DNA of 64,000 nucleotides from Phoma sp. XZ068. Its lineage: Eukaryota; Ascomycota; Dothideomycetes; Pleosporales; Didymellaceae. Positions within the stretch are counted from its first letter, which is position 1; the number at the start of each line of letters is the position of its first letter. The notes below the pieces were generated by a model. It worked only from the letters and a program-made list of their open reading frames with translations, was not told where the DNA came from and made no database searches. The DNA lies in the NCBI GenBank assembly GCA_004835665.1, contig RBKR01000014.1:1054001-1118000 (forward strand). The letters are read 5' to 3'. Shown here in pieces: positions 19,978 to 31,252 of this stretch. Made by a program: the position numbers and the translations under genes.

Positions 19978-21683
19978 ATGGGCGCATCGCAGTCGACGGG
20001 CGGTGGGGCAGCTGAGGGCCAGGCCGGCGGGGAGGCCATCAAGACGAGCTACTACGAGCTGCTCAGCGTGGAGCGCACTGCGACCCAGGACGAGTAGCGC
20101 CCCCATTCCCAATATCCACAGGCGCCGTTTCTGACGTACACAGACTCAAGAAGGCATATCGCAAGAAGGCCCTCGAGCTGCACCCGGACCGCAACTATGG
20201 CGACGTTGAACGCACCACGGCCCTCTTCGCCGACGTCCAGCACGCCTACCAGGTCTTGTCTGACGAGCAGGAGCGTGCCTGGTACGATGCACACGAGGCC
20301 GACATCCTGCGCGGCGGCACGGGCGAAGGGGGTGCGGGAGAGGACCAGTATCAGGGCAACATGAAGGTCACGACGCCAGAGGAGATCACACGAATGATGG
20401 GGCGCTTCAGAAGCAACGTGCAGTACACAGACGCACCCAGCGGCTTCTTTGGCTTCGTGCGCGAGACCTTCGAGCAGCTGGCCAAGGAGGAGGAGTATGC
20501 CGCCGACTACGAGGGCATCAACATCCCAAACTACCCCTCCTTCGGCCACAAGGACGACGACTACGAGGGCGTGGTGCGCGACTTCTACGCTGCGTGGGAC
20601 GGGTTTGCCTCCGCAAAGAGCTTTGCCTGGCTGGACGTATACCGCTTGTCAGACGCGCCTGATCGCTACACACGACGCCTAGCAGAGAAGGAGAACAAGA
20701 AGCACCGCGACGATGGTCGACGGGAGTTCAACGACGCAGTCAGGACGCTAATAGCCTTCGTACGCAAGCGGGATCCTCGATACACACCCGATACACGATC
20801 TGCCGAGGACAAAGCCAAAGCACAGCGAGAGCTGCGGAAGGCGCAGGCAGCGAGGGCCAGGGCAGAGCTGAATGCCAAGCTGGAGCGCGAGGCACAGGAG
20901 CTTCCCAGCTGGGCTACAGAGCGCCCAGCCAGCGAGCTGGAAGAGTCTGAGGAAGAGATCGAGGAAGAGCACTATGAATGCGTGGCGTGCAACAAGACAT
21001 TCAAGAGCGAGCGGCAGTACGAGGCGCACGAGAAGAGCAAGAAGCACCAGAAGGCGCTGAAGGATTTGAAGAGGAAGATGCAGAAAGACAACGCACACTT
21101 GGATCTGGACGATTACGGCATCAGCAGTGGAGCCCTGACACCTGCAGAGAATGGAGGCGACGACTCAAGGGCCTACGTGATGATGGACGACCCTGTGGAC
21201 GACATTACAACCAAGGCGGAAGACCTTGATCTGGAGGACACAGTTCCAGACGTGGAGAGCGAGATCGAAGCCACTAAGCCTACGTCTACGCTTGACAACA
21301 CGGCCAGTCCACCAAAGAGCCCGAAGGATGAAGACGAAGACGACGATGAAGACGATGAGTACGCATCGCGCTCCGACATCGAAGCCCGCCTCGCCAACCT
21401 CGCCTCCACTTCGACCTCCACACCGCAACCAGGCACAGAAACACCAGACACCGAATCAGCCGAGGCACAAGGTCCGAAGATGGGCGCAGCAGCCAAGAAG
21501 AGGGCGAAAAAGGCCGCGAAGCAAGCAGAAACCGAGCAGACAACCGGCGAAAACAACTGCGTAGGTTGTGATGCCTCGTTCCCCTCGAAAACGCGACTAC
21601 ACGATCATCTGAAGAAGAACCCAAAGCACGCGGCGTTGAAAACTGTCTCGACACCGGGTAGCAAGAAGGGCAAGAAGAAATGA
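19978..21683 (+). CDS. JJJ1: J-domain co-chaperone with two C2H2 zinc fingers (Jjj1/DNAJC21 type)
   Basis: Spliced CDS 19978..20093 and 20144..21683, 551 aa. The 50-bp intron (donor GTAGCG, branch CTGAC, acceptor ACAG) interrupts the J-domain; splicing restores DELKKAYRKKALELHPDRN with the Hsp70-stimulating HPD. After the J-domain comes the family-specific YDAHEADIL, then NYPSFGHKDDDYEGVVRDFYAAWDGFASAKSFAW, a charged coiled-coil region, and two fingers (YECVACNKTF...H and NCVGCDASF...H) separated by an acidic stretch; the C-terminus is Lys-rich. Jjj1 works with Hsp70 on the cytosolic 60S ribosomal subunit to release and recycle the shuttling factor Arx1. Unlike yeast Jjj1, it has a leader of about 24 residues starting MGASQST, a possible N-myristoylation site. 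Confidence 0.92.
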
Positions 21684-22347
21684 ATAGACGGATGAGCATG
21701 ATATGAGTGACGATTTATGAGCTGCATTGGGTAGGTGCATTAGAGACTTTGGTTTAGAGGGTATTGAGATCTGCACCCCATGCTGAGGGCAGCATATGTG
21801 CCGCGGTAGGTACAACTGTAATGAGCAGATATTGTGTTTACGATTCAAAAGTGTTGTTGACCACGTCTTATCACTTATTCTTAAGACGAGTTTCTAATTA
21901 TGGACTTAAGAAAAAGCTGTCATTCTCAGATAATACATTGCTGGTGCTGATCAAAGTCAAGCAGATACCTGTAGGCTCAAAACTTACTCTCGTCGCTGCT
22001 AGTGGCAGATTTGCATCTGATTAGAGGAGTCAACAAGATCGAGACTCTCTTTGATACCAGACACTACATTGGTCTACCCCTCCACCTTGGTGAGCTGAGA
22101 ATAGGTGCCGCATTCTGCGACCAATCGCGCAGACGTACGCGCAGCAATTCGCTTAGACATCGCCGCTTGCGAAGCCACCCTTACCATACCGCTTACGGCA
22201 AGAGGAACCGCAGCCGTCAGCAACATATGTAAGGTCAGCATGCGGCTGAGCAACGAAAGCTGTTTTTAAAGTACAGAGACAAGCCGTCCTGTCGCTGATG
22301 CAATCCCGGGCTCGCTGTCCGCTAGACATCTAACTCCGGACAACAAA
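21684..22347. other. spacer between JJJ1 and the four-TM protein gene
   Basis: Tandem genes flank this 664-bp region, which should hold the JJJ1 3' UTR and the promoter of the next gene. I see nothing else. Confidence 0.55.
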
Positions 22348-23239
22348 ATGGCTGCGAATTCATACTACAACGCGTATAGCCCGCCGGCGCATGAACAACA
22401 GCAGCATCTTCTTGCGTATCCCTCACCTATGAGCGATCAATTCTCTCAGCCGTCAACACCGCTCAAACCGCTACACCTTGTGTCGCAGACAAACTACCAT
22501 TATGGGCAGAGTAGTTTCGGAGGTCATGACAACCTCCAATACGCACTTCAAGAAGATGCAGTACGCTCACATCCCAAAGTCCAACAACCTCAACTAACAC
22601 CCCCAGCAACTCAAAACGCGCATTCGCAGGTTCCGCGTAATATCCCGCGTCCTCAGCTTCGTCATCTCCATCGGCGTACTAACCCCCATAACAATGACGC
22701 TCGTCAAATTCCTCCAAACACAAAACATCTACCGCACCGTCACCCGCCCAGACGGCACAACCGTGTCCCGCACCGCCTGGGCCCACGACTCCAAAGTCTG
22801 GCCCACGTATGCGTACTTCGGCGTAGCAGCTATTTCCACCATCCTCAACTTCGCCACAATCTTCAGCTACAAGTTCGGCGTCCGCAGGGCAAACACCGTG
22901 TCCCACGTCTCCTCGGCCTTCTCGTGGGTCGTCATGCTGAGTAATCTGGTTGTCTGGGTGGTGGCGGCGGCTATGTACCGTAGTGAGAAGGATAAGGGTG
23001 GAAAGAGTAATGATCTTTGGGGGTGGACGTGTAGTTCGGGGGCGCAGGCGATTCAGAAGGATTTCCTGGGCGATGTGGATTTCGACCAGTATTGCAAGGT
23101 GCAGGGTGCGAGTTGGGTTGTTGGGTTGGCGGAGGTGGTGGCTAGTTTTCTGACGGTGGTGATTTATGTGTTTGTGTTTATGCGCGCGGAGAGTAAGAGG
23201 AAGGTGAAGAGGTTGTCTACGATTGGGCTTGCGCATTGA
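22348..23239 (+). CDS. four-transmembrane fungal membrane protein of unknown function (MARVEL-like layout)
   Basis: Spliced CDS 22348..22560 and 22607..23239, 281 aa; the 46-bp phase-0 intron has donor GTACGC, branch CTAAC and acceptor CCCAG. A disordered N-terminus of about 70 residues, rich in Tyr, Gln, Ser and Pro, precedes four predicted membrane segments: VISRVLSFVISIGVLTPITM, the stretch from TYAYFGVAAISTILNF, the stretch from FSWVVMLSNLVVWVVAAAM, and VVGLAEVVASFLTVVIYVFV. The loop before the fourth has two Cys (WTCSSGAQ...DQYCKVQGASW), possibly a disulfide. The C-terminus is basic. The topology resembles MARVEL/SUR7-type proteins, but I cannot assign a named family. Confidence 0.8.
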
Positions 23240-26185
23240 GCGCGAGATGTGGGTACCGTGTTGAGAAAGAGGATGGGGTGGGATGGTGAGTCGAGGAAGA
23301 AAAAAGTGCGCGCACCGATGTATGAATATCTGGTTGAGGAATACTTCACTGTGAATATCAGTCAACACATACACTGGGATCCTGAAGCTGCCACTGGACA
23401 TGCCGAAGATGTAGGCTTAACTACAAAGGGCTGATTGCAGGACACGCCAGATTCTAGAACCGAAGTCGGCAATCGCAATCCAGGAGACGAATATTGAAGA
23501 GCTGGAAAGGGGACAAAACGGCGTTCCTGCAATCGGAGCCACTTGCGAACAATAGGGGGCGACAGACGCTAGAACTCAACCACAAGACACTCGGAAAGCA
23601 TGGCTGTCGACTTCACCTCCACTACAGTCAGGCACGACAATGGACATCCATTCGGAAGGAGTCTACACCGAGAAAGTAGCATCCAATACAAGTGTACTGT
23701 CGATTAGCAGGATGTCCTCCAATCAGAAACGTTCAACCTGTCGAGTTACAATCAGCCATACTTTGGCAGTTCACGAGCATTGGAAAAATGTGTCTGTCGT
23801 GTGTCGTAGGTCGCATGGATCCATGTCGGCCCGGTACACAAATGCTTGACATCCGCAAGGCGATAGGGAGCCCTACCGGTGTTCGCCAGCTGAGAGAGCC
23901 GACGATTCAATTCTGCGGTCTAGCGATGGTTAGAGTGCCACTGCGCGGTGACTGATGCCCGCAGATCCATACTATATGATCAACTGGATCCAGGACAGTA
24001 TATACGCGACACTCGTGTGTGCGGTGGTGGACTGTTGGAAGCTTTTCTAACTCAAGGGATTCGTAATCCCTACATCTGAGCTGAGAAGGATCTCGAAGAT
24101 AAACCTTCTCACCTAGTCAACCCCGCAATCCGACTTTTCGATGGCGGGATGCAATCAGCTGTCGGAGAATGAGGCATTGGAGGCCCTACAAACGTGACTA
24201 AATTCGAACTCCATCCACATTGACCATGGTTTCGTCCATATTCTTCTGCAAACAACAGATCAGCATGAAATTTTGTCCCTTTGAAGCCCTTGGAGTACAT
24301 ACCTAAGAATGCCATCGCCTGGGCCACACGATCCTGTTGCCCGTGTATCATTAGCCATTTCAAACTCTATCCTTCCTGAAGCCATGAATGCCACGCGATC
24401 GACACGAAAAAGGCGCAGATTGGCCAACATCCTTGTTGACAAATTCAACTTCCACCAACTAGAACCGGTTCACCCTCCGAAAGTCGGCTCAACGTAAGTG
24501 CGGAAGGGCAAGCTGTGACGAACTTTCCCGTGAGACACCTGTCTGTATCAACGGCGTACATAGCCTTGGCTTGCACAAGCAATGTGAGCCTGGCTGAGGC
24601 AATAAACCCGTCCAGACCTATCCAACATTGGACTCGATGGGCATCGATTATGAGAATCTTCATCTGGTTAGCGGCCAATGAGCCTCACACGGCGGATGTC
24701 CTCGTGTGTATTCTGGGAAACTCGATTCGTAAGTCCCAAGCGAAACAGGTAGTGATTGCGCAAAGAACAGAATAAAGGAAATATAGTTGGTGGACCACAG
24801 ACTGTCACAACATGCTCACGTTGTGAGAGAGGGCCCGGAATCTGGACAAGAACTAAACTCTCACCATGCAACGAGTGGCAGAGAGACGGCTGTGAGTGAG
24901 AAGAAACAGGACGGGACTGCTCTTATACTCCTGAAGTCATACTCGCGACCATCGGCCTCAAACTCAAGCTGTAAGGACATGGTGATGGAATCTAACGACG
25001 GGCCGATTACGGTGCATATCGCTTGACTTTTGAAGAATCAAGGGCAGAGCACCAAATCTGTGTTCAAGAATGCATGCCTTTCCAAGTGAATAGTCTGTAG
25101 CGGTACAGTCTCCGCCGAACAGAATTACCCCGAGTGTCTCGAACTCGCCGAGCTGCCACCCTTTGGCGAGTTCAAGCTCAGGGATTATTCACATTCTCTT
25201 CGGCTTGGCAGCTCCCATTCGATACTCTGCTTGATTTAAAGCTCCCTTAGGAATAAGTTGCACCTCAGAACTACTGGTGGACAGGAGAGCCGAAATGTAC
25301 CCGTCAACATCATGAGTCAGGTGACCAGGCTTCAGCTGCTATCAAAGACAATCTCCGTTGGTCATTACATCCTTGCCAAGTACGATATTGCAGTTTACCG
25401 TTGCCATGTTGTATCGTCTAGGTGAAAGCGCTTGCAAGTCGGAGTGTTAGATTACAAGCCTGGGTTTTTGTGACTGAGCATTGCAAGGCAGGTTTGAGCA
25501 GTTCGGGACGTCTGGCGGTGTCGATTCATGAGTTTGGTATTGGCCCGGGGGAAGGAAGGGACGGTTCACGTGAAGCCATGCAAGTCCTCACCCGCTGCCC
25601 TGTCGCTTGAGGTGGTCCTGTACGCTTACCGCAGCGCACGGGAAATGCTAAGTCGACCAGCGATTCCCTCCGTATCGACATGCATATCAAATTTGTAGTC
25701 GTGTCTCAATGTAACGCAGTAGCCTCAAGAGATCAAGAGTATTAGTGATCGCCTGGGTAAGCTTTGGTTTCGCACGAGACATCGAGGGCCATTAATAGTT
25801 GAGACACCACAAGAGAGCATGCTCTGCCGCAGAGGAATGATAAGCCACGGCAAAGTCTTAGCGTGCCCCGCCTTTGCCACGGAAAGCTTGGTTGCGTTAG
25901 CGCGAGCTTGTTAGCGCCATCCCTTCTCTGCCAGTCCGCTCTTTGATAGGTCTATATGACGGGCAAGCTTGCTCACCCTCTCAAAATAAGATCGAGACGC
26001 GCTGTCATCCGTCTGCGCGATATCCGCACTACCTTATCAGCTCGGTTTGAAACATGACGGATTTACTAGCAGGGCTTAAGCGACCACTGGCGCGGAGTAC
26101 AAGAAGTCTCTTCGTTTTCTGTTGGGAGCTTCTTTCATGAGTATTCAGCGTTATCTCGCTGTCATCGTTTTCTTGTCGCAACCTA
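23240..26185. other. 2.9-kb gene-poor stretch
   Basis: No convincing gene. Open frames are short, broken and without domains; a minus-strand frame near 24109-24363 (WLMIHGQQDRVAQAMAFLG) faintly recalls the central loop of sugar transporters but is not convincing. Base composition looks lower in GC than the flanking genes by eye. The right end should hold the promoter of the Atg22-like gene. It may be a decayed region. Confidence 0.45.
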
Positions 26186-27757
26186 ATGGCTGCTAATGAC
26201 CCCGGCCTTGCGCCTTTCAGCGCGCCGGCTGAAGACCCTACGAAAGGTGCCGTCGATGTTCCCATCGACACAGAGACACCGGTCGCGCCTGATCAATTCG
26301 ATCCCAAATACGAGACGACCAGGAAAGAGATTTGGGCCTACTACACCTACTACGTTGGTGACAATGGCCTCACTTTGTTCAATTTTGGCCCCACCGCTTT
26401 CCAGAACTTGATGTACCAGGCCGCCGGAGACTCAGAGGTCCTTCACTTCATGGGTAAAGACAGAAATATCAACAGTATTGTCCTTCTCTGCAATGGCATC
26501 AGTTTCGCAATTCAGATTGTTGTCTTTCTTATCCTGGGTTCGTTCGCGGATTTCGGCACCTGGCGACCAAATATTTTGATCGTGCTATCTCTGATCGCCT
26601 TCGGCATCGGTTTCGGTTGGTTAGGCGTACACACTGAGCAAGATTGGCACATCGGTGTGGGACTCTACATCGTGGGTTTGATCGCCTACCAAACAACCAT
26701 AACATTTTGGACGGCCGCGTTTCCAGGCCTCGCGAGAAACACCAAAGACTTACGTATCAAGGCTGACGAGTTTACTGATGGGCGAATCACTCGCGAAGAG
26801 TATGACTTCGCAGACATGATGAAGAGGAACGAGCTGTCCAACACCGCATTCTACGTACAGTCCATCTTTGAAGTCGCCATCTTAGCTGTGATTGTGGGTA
26901 TCATGTTTGGCCTACACGTTAACGACAGCGAAGCAAACAACAACTGGGGTCTCTCTGTGCTCATCGCATTTGCTACTGGCGTTTGGATCTTGTGTGCGAT
27001 CCCCTGGTTCATCCTGGAAAAGAGACGTCCAGGCCAGGACCCAGGCCGAACCAACATTATTATTGCAGGCTTCAAGCAGCTTGGCTACGCTGCAACCCAA
27101 ATCTGGCAATTACGTCAGAGCCTGGCCTATCTCGTTGGCTATTTTCTGCTTGGAGATAGCCTCAATACCACCGTGACCGTCATTGGAACCCTGCAAAACG
27201 GGATTGTGGCATACAACAGTTTGCAGCTCACCTATCTCCTCATCGTTGGTATCACTGCGCAGGCTGTTGGTATTGGCGCATTCTGGCAGCTTCAGAAGCG
27301 TTACGGACTGTCTACAAAGACCATGTTCATGGTCGTAGCTGTCTGCATCGTGCTATTAGATGGCTGGGGTATGATTGGAATATGGACTCAGTCTTTTGGT
27401 TTCCACCATGTTTGGGAAGTTTGGGTCTACCAAGCCTTTTACGGCCTGCTTGTTTGCCCGTGGTATAGCTACTCGCAGACAATGATCAGCGAAGTTACAC
27501 CACGTGGCAAGGAATTCCTTTTCTTCAGTTTTTTTTCAATCGTTGGCAAGACAAGTGCTTTTATTGGACCTTTGGTCAGCAGTGCTATCATTGACGACAC
27601 TGGCAACAACAGCAGTCCGTTCTATTTTCTTTTTGCACTGAGTTTAGTCAGCTGCGCATGGCTATACTTCTTCGTAGATGTCGAAAAGAGTAGGGTTGAG
27701 CAGCAGGACTTCTTAGAGAAGGAGAAGAGCGGGAAAGCGGAGGTAGTCAGAGTTTGA
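26186..27757 (+). CDS. Atg22-like major-facilitator transporter
   Basis: A single exon of 523 aa from the ATG at 26186. The first membrane segment follows the family signature EIWAYYTYYVGDNGLTLFNFGPTAFQNL. About twelve hydrophobic segments are visible, with a loop between the two halves rich in charged residues (RIKADEFTDGRITREEYDFADMMKRNE). This is the fungal Atg22-like MFS family; yeast Atg22 exports amino acids from the vacuole after autophagy. Filamentous fungi have several divergent paralogues, and this one (shorter, with its own loop) may act elsewhere or on other substrates. No signal peptide is needed. It is isolated: a large gene-poor stretch precedes it and a convergent gene of unknown function follows 113 bp downstream. 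Confidence 0.88.
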   Translation: MAANDPGLAPFSAPAEDPTKGAVDVPIDTETPVAPDQFDPKYETTRKEIWAYYTYYVGDNGLTLFNFGPTAFQNLMYQAAGDSEVLHFMGKDRNINSIVLLCNGISFAIQIVVFLILGSFADFGTWRPNILIVLSLIAFGIGFGWLGVHTEQDWHIGVGLYIVGLIAYQTTITFWTAAFPGLARNTKDLRIKADEFTDGRITREEYDFADMMKRNELSNTAFYVQSIFEVAILAVIVGIMFGLHVNDSEANNNWGLSVLIAFATGVWILCAIPWFILEKRRPGQDPGRTNIIIAGFKQLGYAATQIWQLRQSLAYLVGYFLLGDSLNTTVTVIGTLQNGIVAYNSLQLTYLLIVGITAQAVGIGAFWQLQKRYGLSTKTMFMVVAVCIVLLDGWGMIGIWTQSFGFHHVWEVWVYQAFYGLLVCPWYSYSQTMISEVTPRGKEFLFFSFFSIVGKTSAFIGPLVSSAIIDDTGNNSSPFYFLFALSLVSCAWLYFFVDVEKSRVEQQDFLEKEKSGKAEVVRV

Positions 27758-27870
27758 GGTTCACTCGTTAGCGAACACCTTTGATTGATCGTAGTACATC
27801 GCATGGACACACCATACCACCCTTGCCAGGCGCGATGATTCAGCAATGATAATGCGGCGCTCTGCTTATA

Positions 27871-29146
27871 TCAAAACTGAGAGGGTGGACCGCAGGAAGA
27901 TTCGCCTACACGACACAAGTCGAGTTCACGTTCGCTTTCAAAACTCCCATCCTCTTCCGATGTCTCGTCCACTTCTGATGTAGCTGCGCTGTGCAGGGTT
28001 GTTTCAGGTACATCAACAATCTCTTCGATGGTCATCCCTGCGAAGCTCTGATACTGCTTGTCTTCCTCAAGCATAGTCTCCCATGCTGCTTGTTCGATAC
28101 GATCAAGCTCAGCCCTCCTTGCAGCTAATTCTTTGCGCTTCTCTGTATATCGTGACTCCAATAAATCTTTGTTCCGTCCGAACTCTTCTACCACGGAGTG
28201 AGTTTCCCTTCGCAATCGTGATAGCTGTCTAGCGCACGTCTCATTCGCAAGTAGAGCGGTGAGAGTCTCTGCGTCGGCTAAGAGCAACTCCACTCTTCCA
28301 GCAGTGACTCGGAGTCGATGAACTGCTGTGTGCCTGATCTGGGCTATTGAACCTAAAAGTTCTGGAAAGGGCTTGCCTATCGCTGCGATTTTCTCGGTGT
28401 CGAAGAGTTCCTCTTTCGATCTGAACAAGCCCATCCACACATTGAGTTCCACGCAGTCTGGACAATCCCAAGCTTGCTTTTGTAACTCACTGGCCATAGT
28501 CCTTTGCGCGAATACGTAGCAGGCATGCTCTAAGATATCTTGTACTTTGCTTAGCAGCTTACGCTGGCCTTTCGCTGTCAAATACAAAGGATACAGAGAA
28601 CGAGCCTTGCCAGTCTCCGAAAGCAGGGGCTTTTGGCAAGGGGCTAACGTGATTACAGCTGCTCATTTTAAAATGAGTAGAGCGTTTCGTTTGAGTAGAC
28701 ATACCTGGCTCTTTCCCCTTGTGCAATTTGGTTGCTGTCATGGTGGTGGTAGCAGGAACCTCTCCGACAAGAGTCGGGGAAATGCACTCGTCCTGCTGCC
28801 CCACGGTAACGTCTCGGATCGCATCTGCTTCAGTCTTTGCTGCTTCAGCTTCAGAGACAGCCCGTTCCGCGCTCTGTGCAGGGGAGACATCAAAGACCTC
28901 TGGGAATCGAATTTTCGCCTTCAACGTGGACTCGAAGATCTCTGCTTCTAAGAGCGCTTTCACCGTGTTACGAATAGTGTCAATGTTGTGTTCCTGTACG
29001 AGAGCTCGAATCTCGTCGTTGTCACCTTTGCTATTCTTGACTTTCTCTTTGATCTTTTTCCCTTTTCTCAGTTGCGCGTCCGGACCTTTGAATACGTTTT
29101 TGAACGCAAGATAGACGGATCTCTCGTCAGGAGGTATCTTGGACAT
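27871..29146 (-). CDS. conserved fungal protein of unknown function
   Basis: Proposed CDS is the complement of 27871..28574 and 28705..29146, 381 aa. The start is the first ATG (MSKIPPDERSVYLAF). The 130-bp intron (GTATGT...TTGACAG) is longer than its neighbours' introns but is the choice that keeps frame (...KEPAKGQRKLLSKV). The N-terminal part is Lys-rich (KGKKIKEKVKNSKG); the central part holds DCPDC, the segment IAQIRHTAVHRLRVT and a DAETLTALLAN helix; a coiled coil (RYTEKRKELAARRAELDRIEQ) and an acidic tail follow. I recall similar fungal proteins carrying a dubious 'ubiquinol-cytochrome c reductase cytochrome c1' label. No CxxCH heme site or membrane anchor is visible, so that label is not supported. 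Confidence 0.7.
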
Positions 29147-29792
29147 TCTGGATTCCACGAGATGAGATTACAAGCTATATGGACTCTATGAAGATGTCTT
29201 CAATGGCTGTGCGAGTAGGCCTGGACGATTGCGGGGTTGGATATACCCCTCACGCTAGAATCGAAGGAAGCAACGGTTTAGTTCTTTGTACGACACAACC
29301 TGAGATAGCCTTATCCGTCACTGCAACCAGTCTTGCGAACCCGGAACGTCAAACCCTAATGGTGGTTTGTTCTAGCCGGCCAAATTGAATCACTGGTGTG
29401 CAGTTCAGAGTGCAAGTTTTGGCTCATGCAAGTTATGTCCTGCGGTAGGTTTGCGATTTCATCCAATAATCTTCACATTTGCATCGCATACTCCTAGTGA
29501 CAAGAAAAATCAGGTTTCAACAACACGATCCTATTGCAACTTAAAACATGGAAGGCTCGTGTAAATAGTAAGGACCGACGTCTCAAAAGCTTTGAAATGT
29601 ATAAAATCAGATATGTGTATGTGATGTCATGTAAATGTGGCTGTGTTGAGGATCGCGGATAGCAATAGTCGAATTTTAAATCAATTCCAAAAGGCCAGGT
29701 GATTCTTACGCAACGGACTATCACATGCGGGGAATCATCGAGCAGGGTTTTAAATACCCATATTTGTGGTGGTTACATCGCGTCCTCACCCA
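29147..29792. other. spacer between two minus-strand genes
   Basis: This 646-bp region should hold the 3' UTR of the DUF1961 gene and the promoter of the unknown gene to its left. No gene is seen. Confidence 0.55.
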
Positions 29793-30494
29793 CTACAATG
29801 ACCACACCTCCAAATTGCGATACTTGGCAATTAGCGGCTGCATGCCACGGAACGCGATCCTTCCCTCCCTCACCACTGGACCAGTGTTCGTCTTTGTGTC
29901 ATCAAACTTGAAGATCTCAAGCCCATTGATGTAAAAGCTCGCCTCCCTCTTGTCCTTCACAACAGTGATATTGTAATACGCACCCTGCGTATCCGCAACA
30001 TCAGGTAGCGGATCAGCACCCTGCGCAACCAGATTAAACCCTGGGCTCTTCCTCAAGTTCGCAACATGGAATTGCCTCTCCTCAGGCCATCTCCGGCGAA
30101 AGTAGCTCGCATGCAGCAGTCTGATGTCACTGGAGTGGTACTGCGGGTAACTACCATTACGCGGCTTGAGACTTGGGTCGAAAATACTGCCACCGGAGAC
30201 TGATGTTGCGCCGAAGAAGAACATAGCCAGTCCAGGTTCTTGGATGGGTTGGAACTCCCAGGAGATCCTAATTTGGTCGGGGAAGATCTCGGGCAGCCAG
30301 TAGACAAAGTACTCGTCGATCTTGCCGGCGCCGCCGAGAGTGAGCGTGTTGTTCGTCACATTGGCGGTGACAGGGCCTTCAGCGATCCAGGTGGAGATTG
30401 CGGAGCTGTTGCTGAAGGTGTTGCGGTATAGGAGCTTTTCGGCGATCGTGCCGCTCACTGCGACGGAGCAGAGGGAGAGGAGGGATAAACGCAT
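29793..30494 (-). CDS. secreted DUF1961 protein (concanavalin A-like fold)
   Basis: A single exon of 233 aa. The N-terminus MRLSLLSLCSVAVSGTIAE is a signal peptide, so the protein is probably secreted. The body has the DUF1961 pattern: YRNTFSNSSAISTWIAEGP, FVYWLPEIFPDQIRISWEFQP, GLAMFFFGA, GSYPQYHSSDIRLLHASYFRRRWPEERQFHVANLRKSPGF with its Tyr/His/Arg cluster, then GADPLPD and FKFDD near the end. DUF1961 proteins resemble jelly-roll carbohydrate-active or lectin-like proteins; the biochemical role is unknown. Several N-glycosylation sequons (NSS, NVT, NNT, NGS, NIT) support secretion. It lies alone between the unknown gene and AzgA. Confidence 0.85.
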   Translation of the reverse strand: MRLSLLSLCSVAVSGTIAEKLLYRNTFSNSSAISTWIAEGPVTANVTNNTLTLGGAGKIDEYFVYWLPEIFPDQIRISWEFQPIQEPGLAMFFFGATSVSGGSIFDPSLKPRNGSYPQYHSSDIRLLHASYFRRRWPEERQFHVANLRKSPGFNLVAQGADPLPDVADTQGAYYNITVVKDKREASFYINGLEIFKFDDTKTNTGPVVREGRIAFRGMQPLIAKYRNLEVWSL

Positions 30495-31252
30495 AATCGG
30501 TAGTGATATCCGTCAGGCTGTCAGAGCTACTGCAACAACGTTCACCCGTTCACAAACAGACCGTCCCAGGTACGAGCCGTTGACTTGGGTTCTTTTATTG
30601 CGGGCTGGCCGATGTATCCGGCAGTGTGGTTGCTTTTAACCAATTCGCATCATCTCGCGACATCTCGGTGTGCAATATGCTAAGCAATTAAAAGGACAAG
30701 CTTCATCCCCGTCGACATTACATATCGACGAGAAGAGGAATTGCGTTGCTTCCCTTGGTTAGGCATCCGGTGTTGTAATGTTGCCATCGACCAGGATAAA
30801 TGCAACACAACGTTCGAATCGACCTGCATGTGTTGCTGCAAACTGTGCATGGCAGACACGTGAGTAGGAAATTGGACGGCGGGTCATGTTCATCGTTTTC
30901 GGTAGAATTTCACCGAGCCGTCCCGTCGCTCCCTCTTCCACCTATCACCGCTGTCAGTGAAAGTTTGCGAGTCATGCTGTGCCGAAGTCGCTTTTGGCGT
31001 CAGAGTAGCCGCAGGATGATGTTGCGCGATTTTCTAGAACACTAAGATCGTTGGCTTGCGTGGAGCCACCGTGCTGCATGCAGCGCAATGACTTTCTGCT
31101 CTCTCATGAATCAATGTCAAAGTGCACAACGTACGATGCGATAGACGAATCATGAAGTGTGAAGAAGTGTGAATAGTCTATATAGTCGGAGCTTGACATG
31201 CCTCATTACTAAATGTACGCGATTCGCTGCCAACGACGTGATGGGAAAGAAA
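30495..31252. other. spacer between AzgA and the DUF1961 gene
   Basis: A 758-bp region holding the DUF1961 promoter and the AzgA 3' side. I see no gene or repeat. Confidence 0.55.

Noticed and set aside
24109..24363. Minus-strand frame with WLMIHGQQDRVAQAMAFLG, reminiscent of sugar transporters
   Set aside because: Too short and without the flanking membrane helices in any frame that I could follow; similarity is too weak to annotate a pseudogene.
27871..29146. Calling this gene mitochondrial cytochrome c1
   Set aside because: No CxxCH heme-binding motif, no C-terminal membrane anchor and no presequence.
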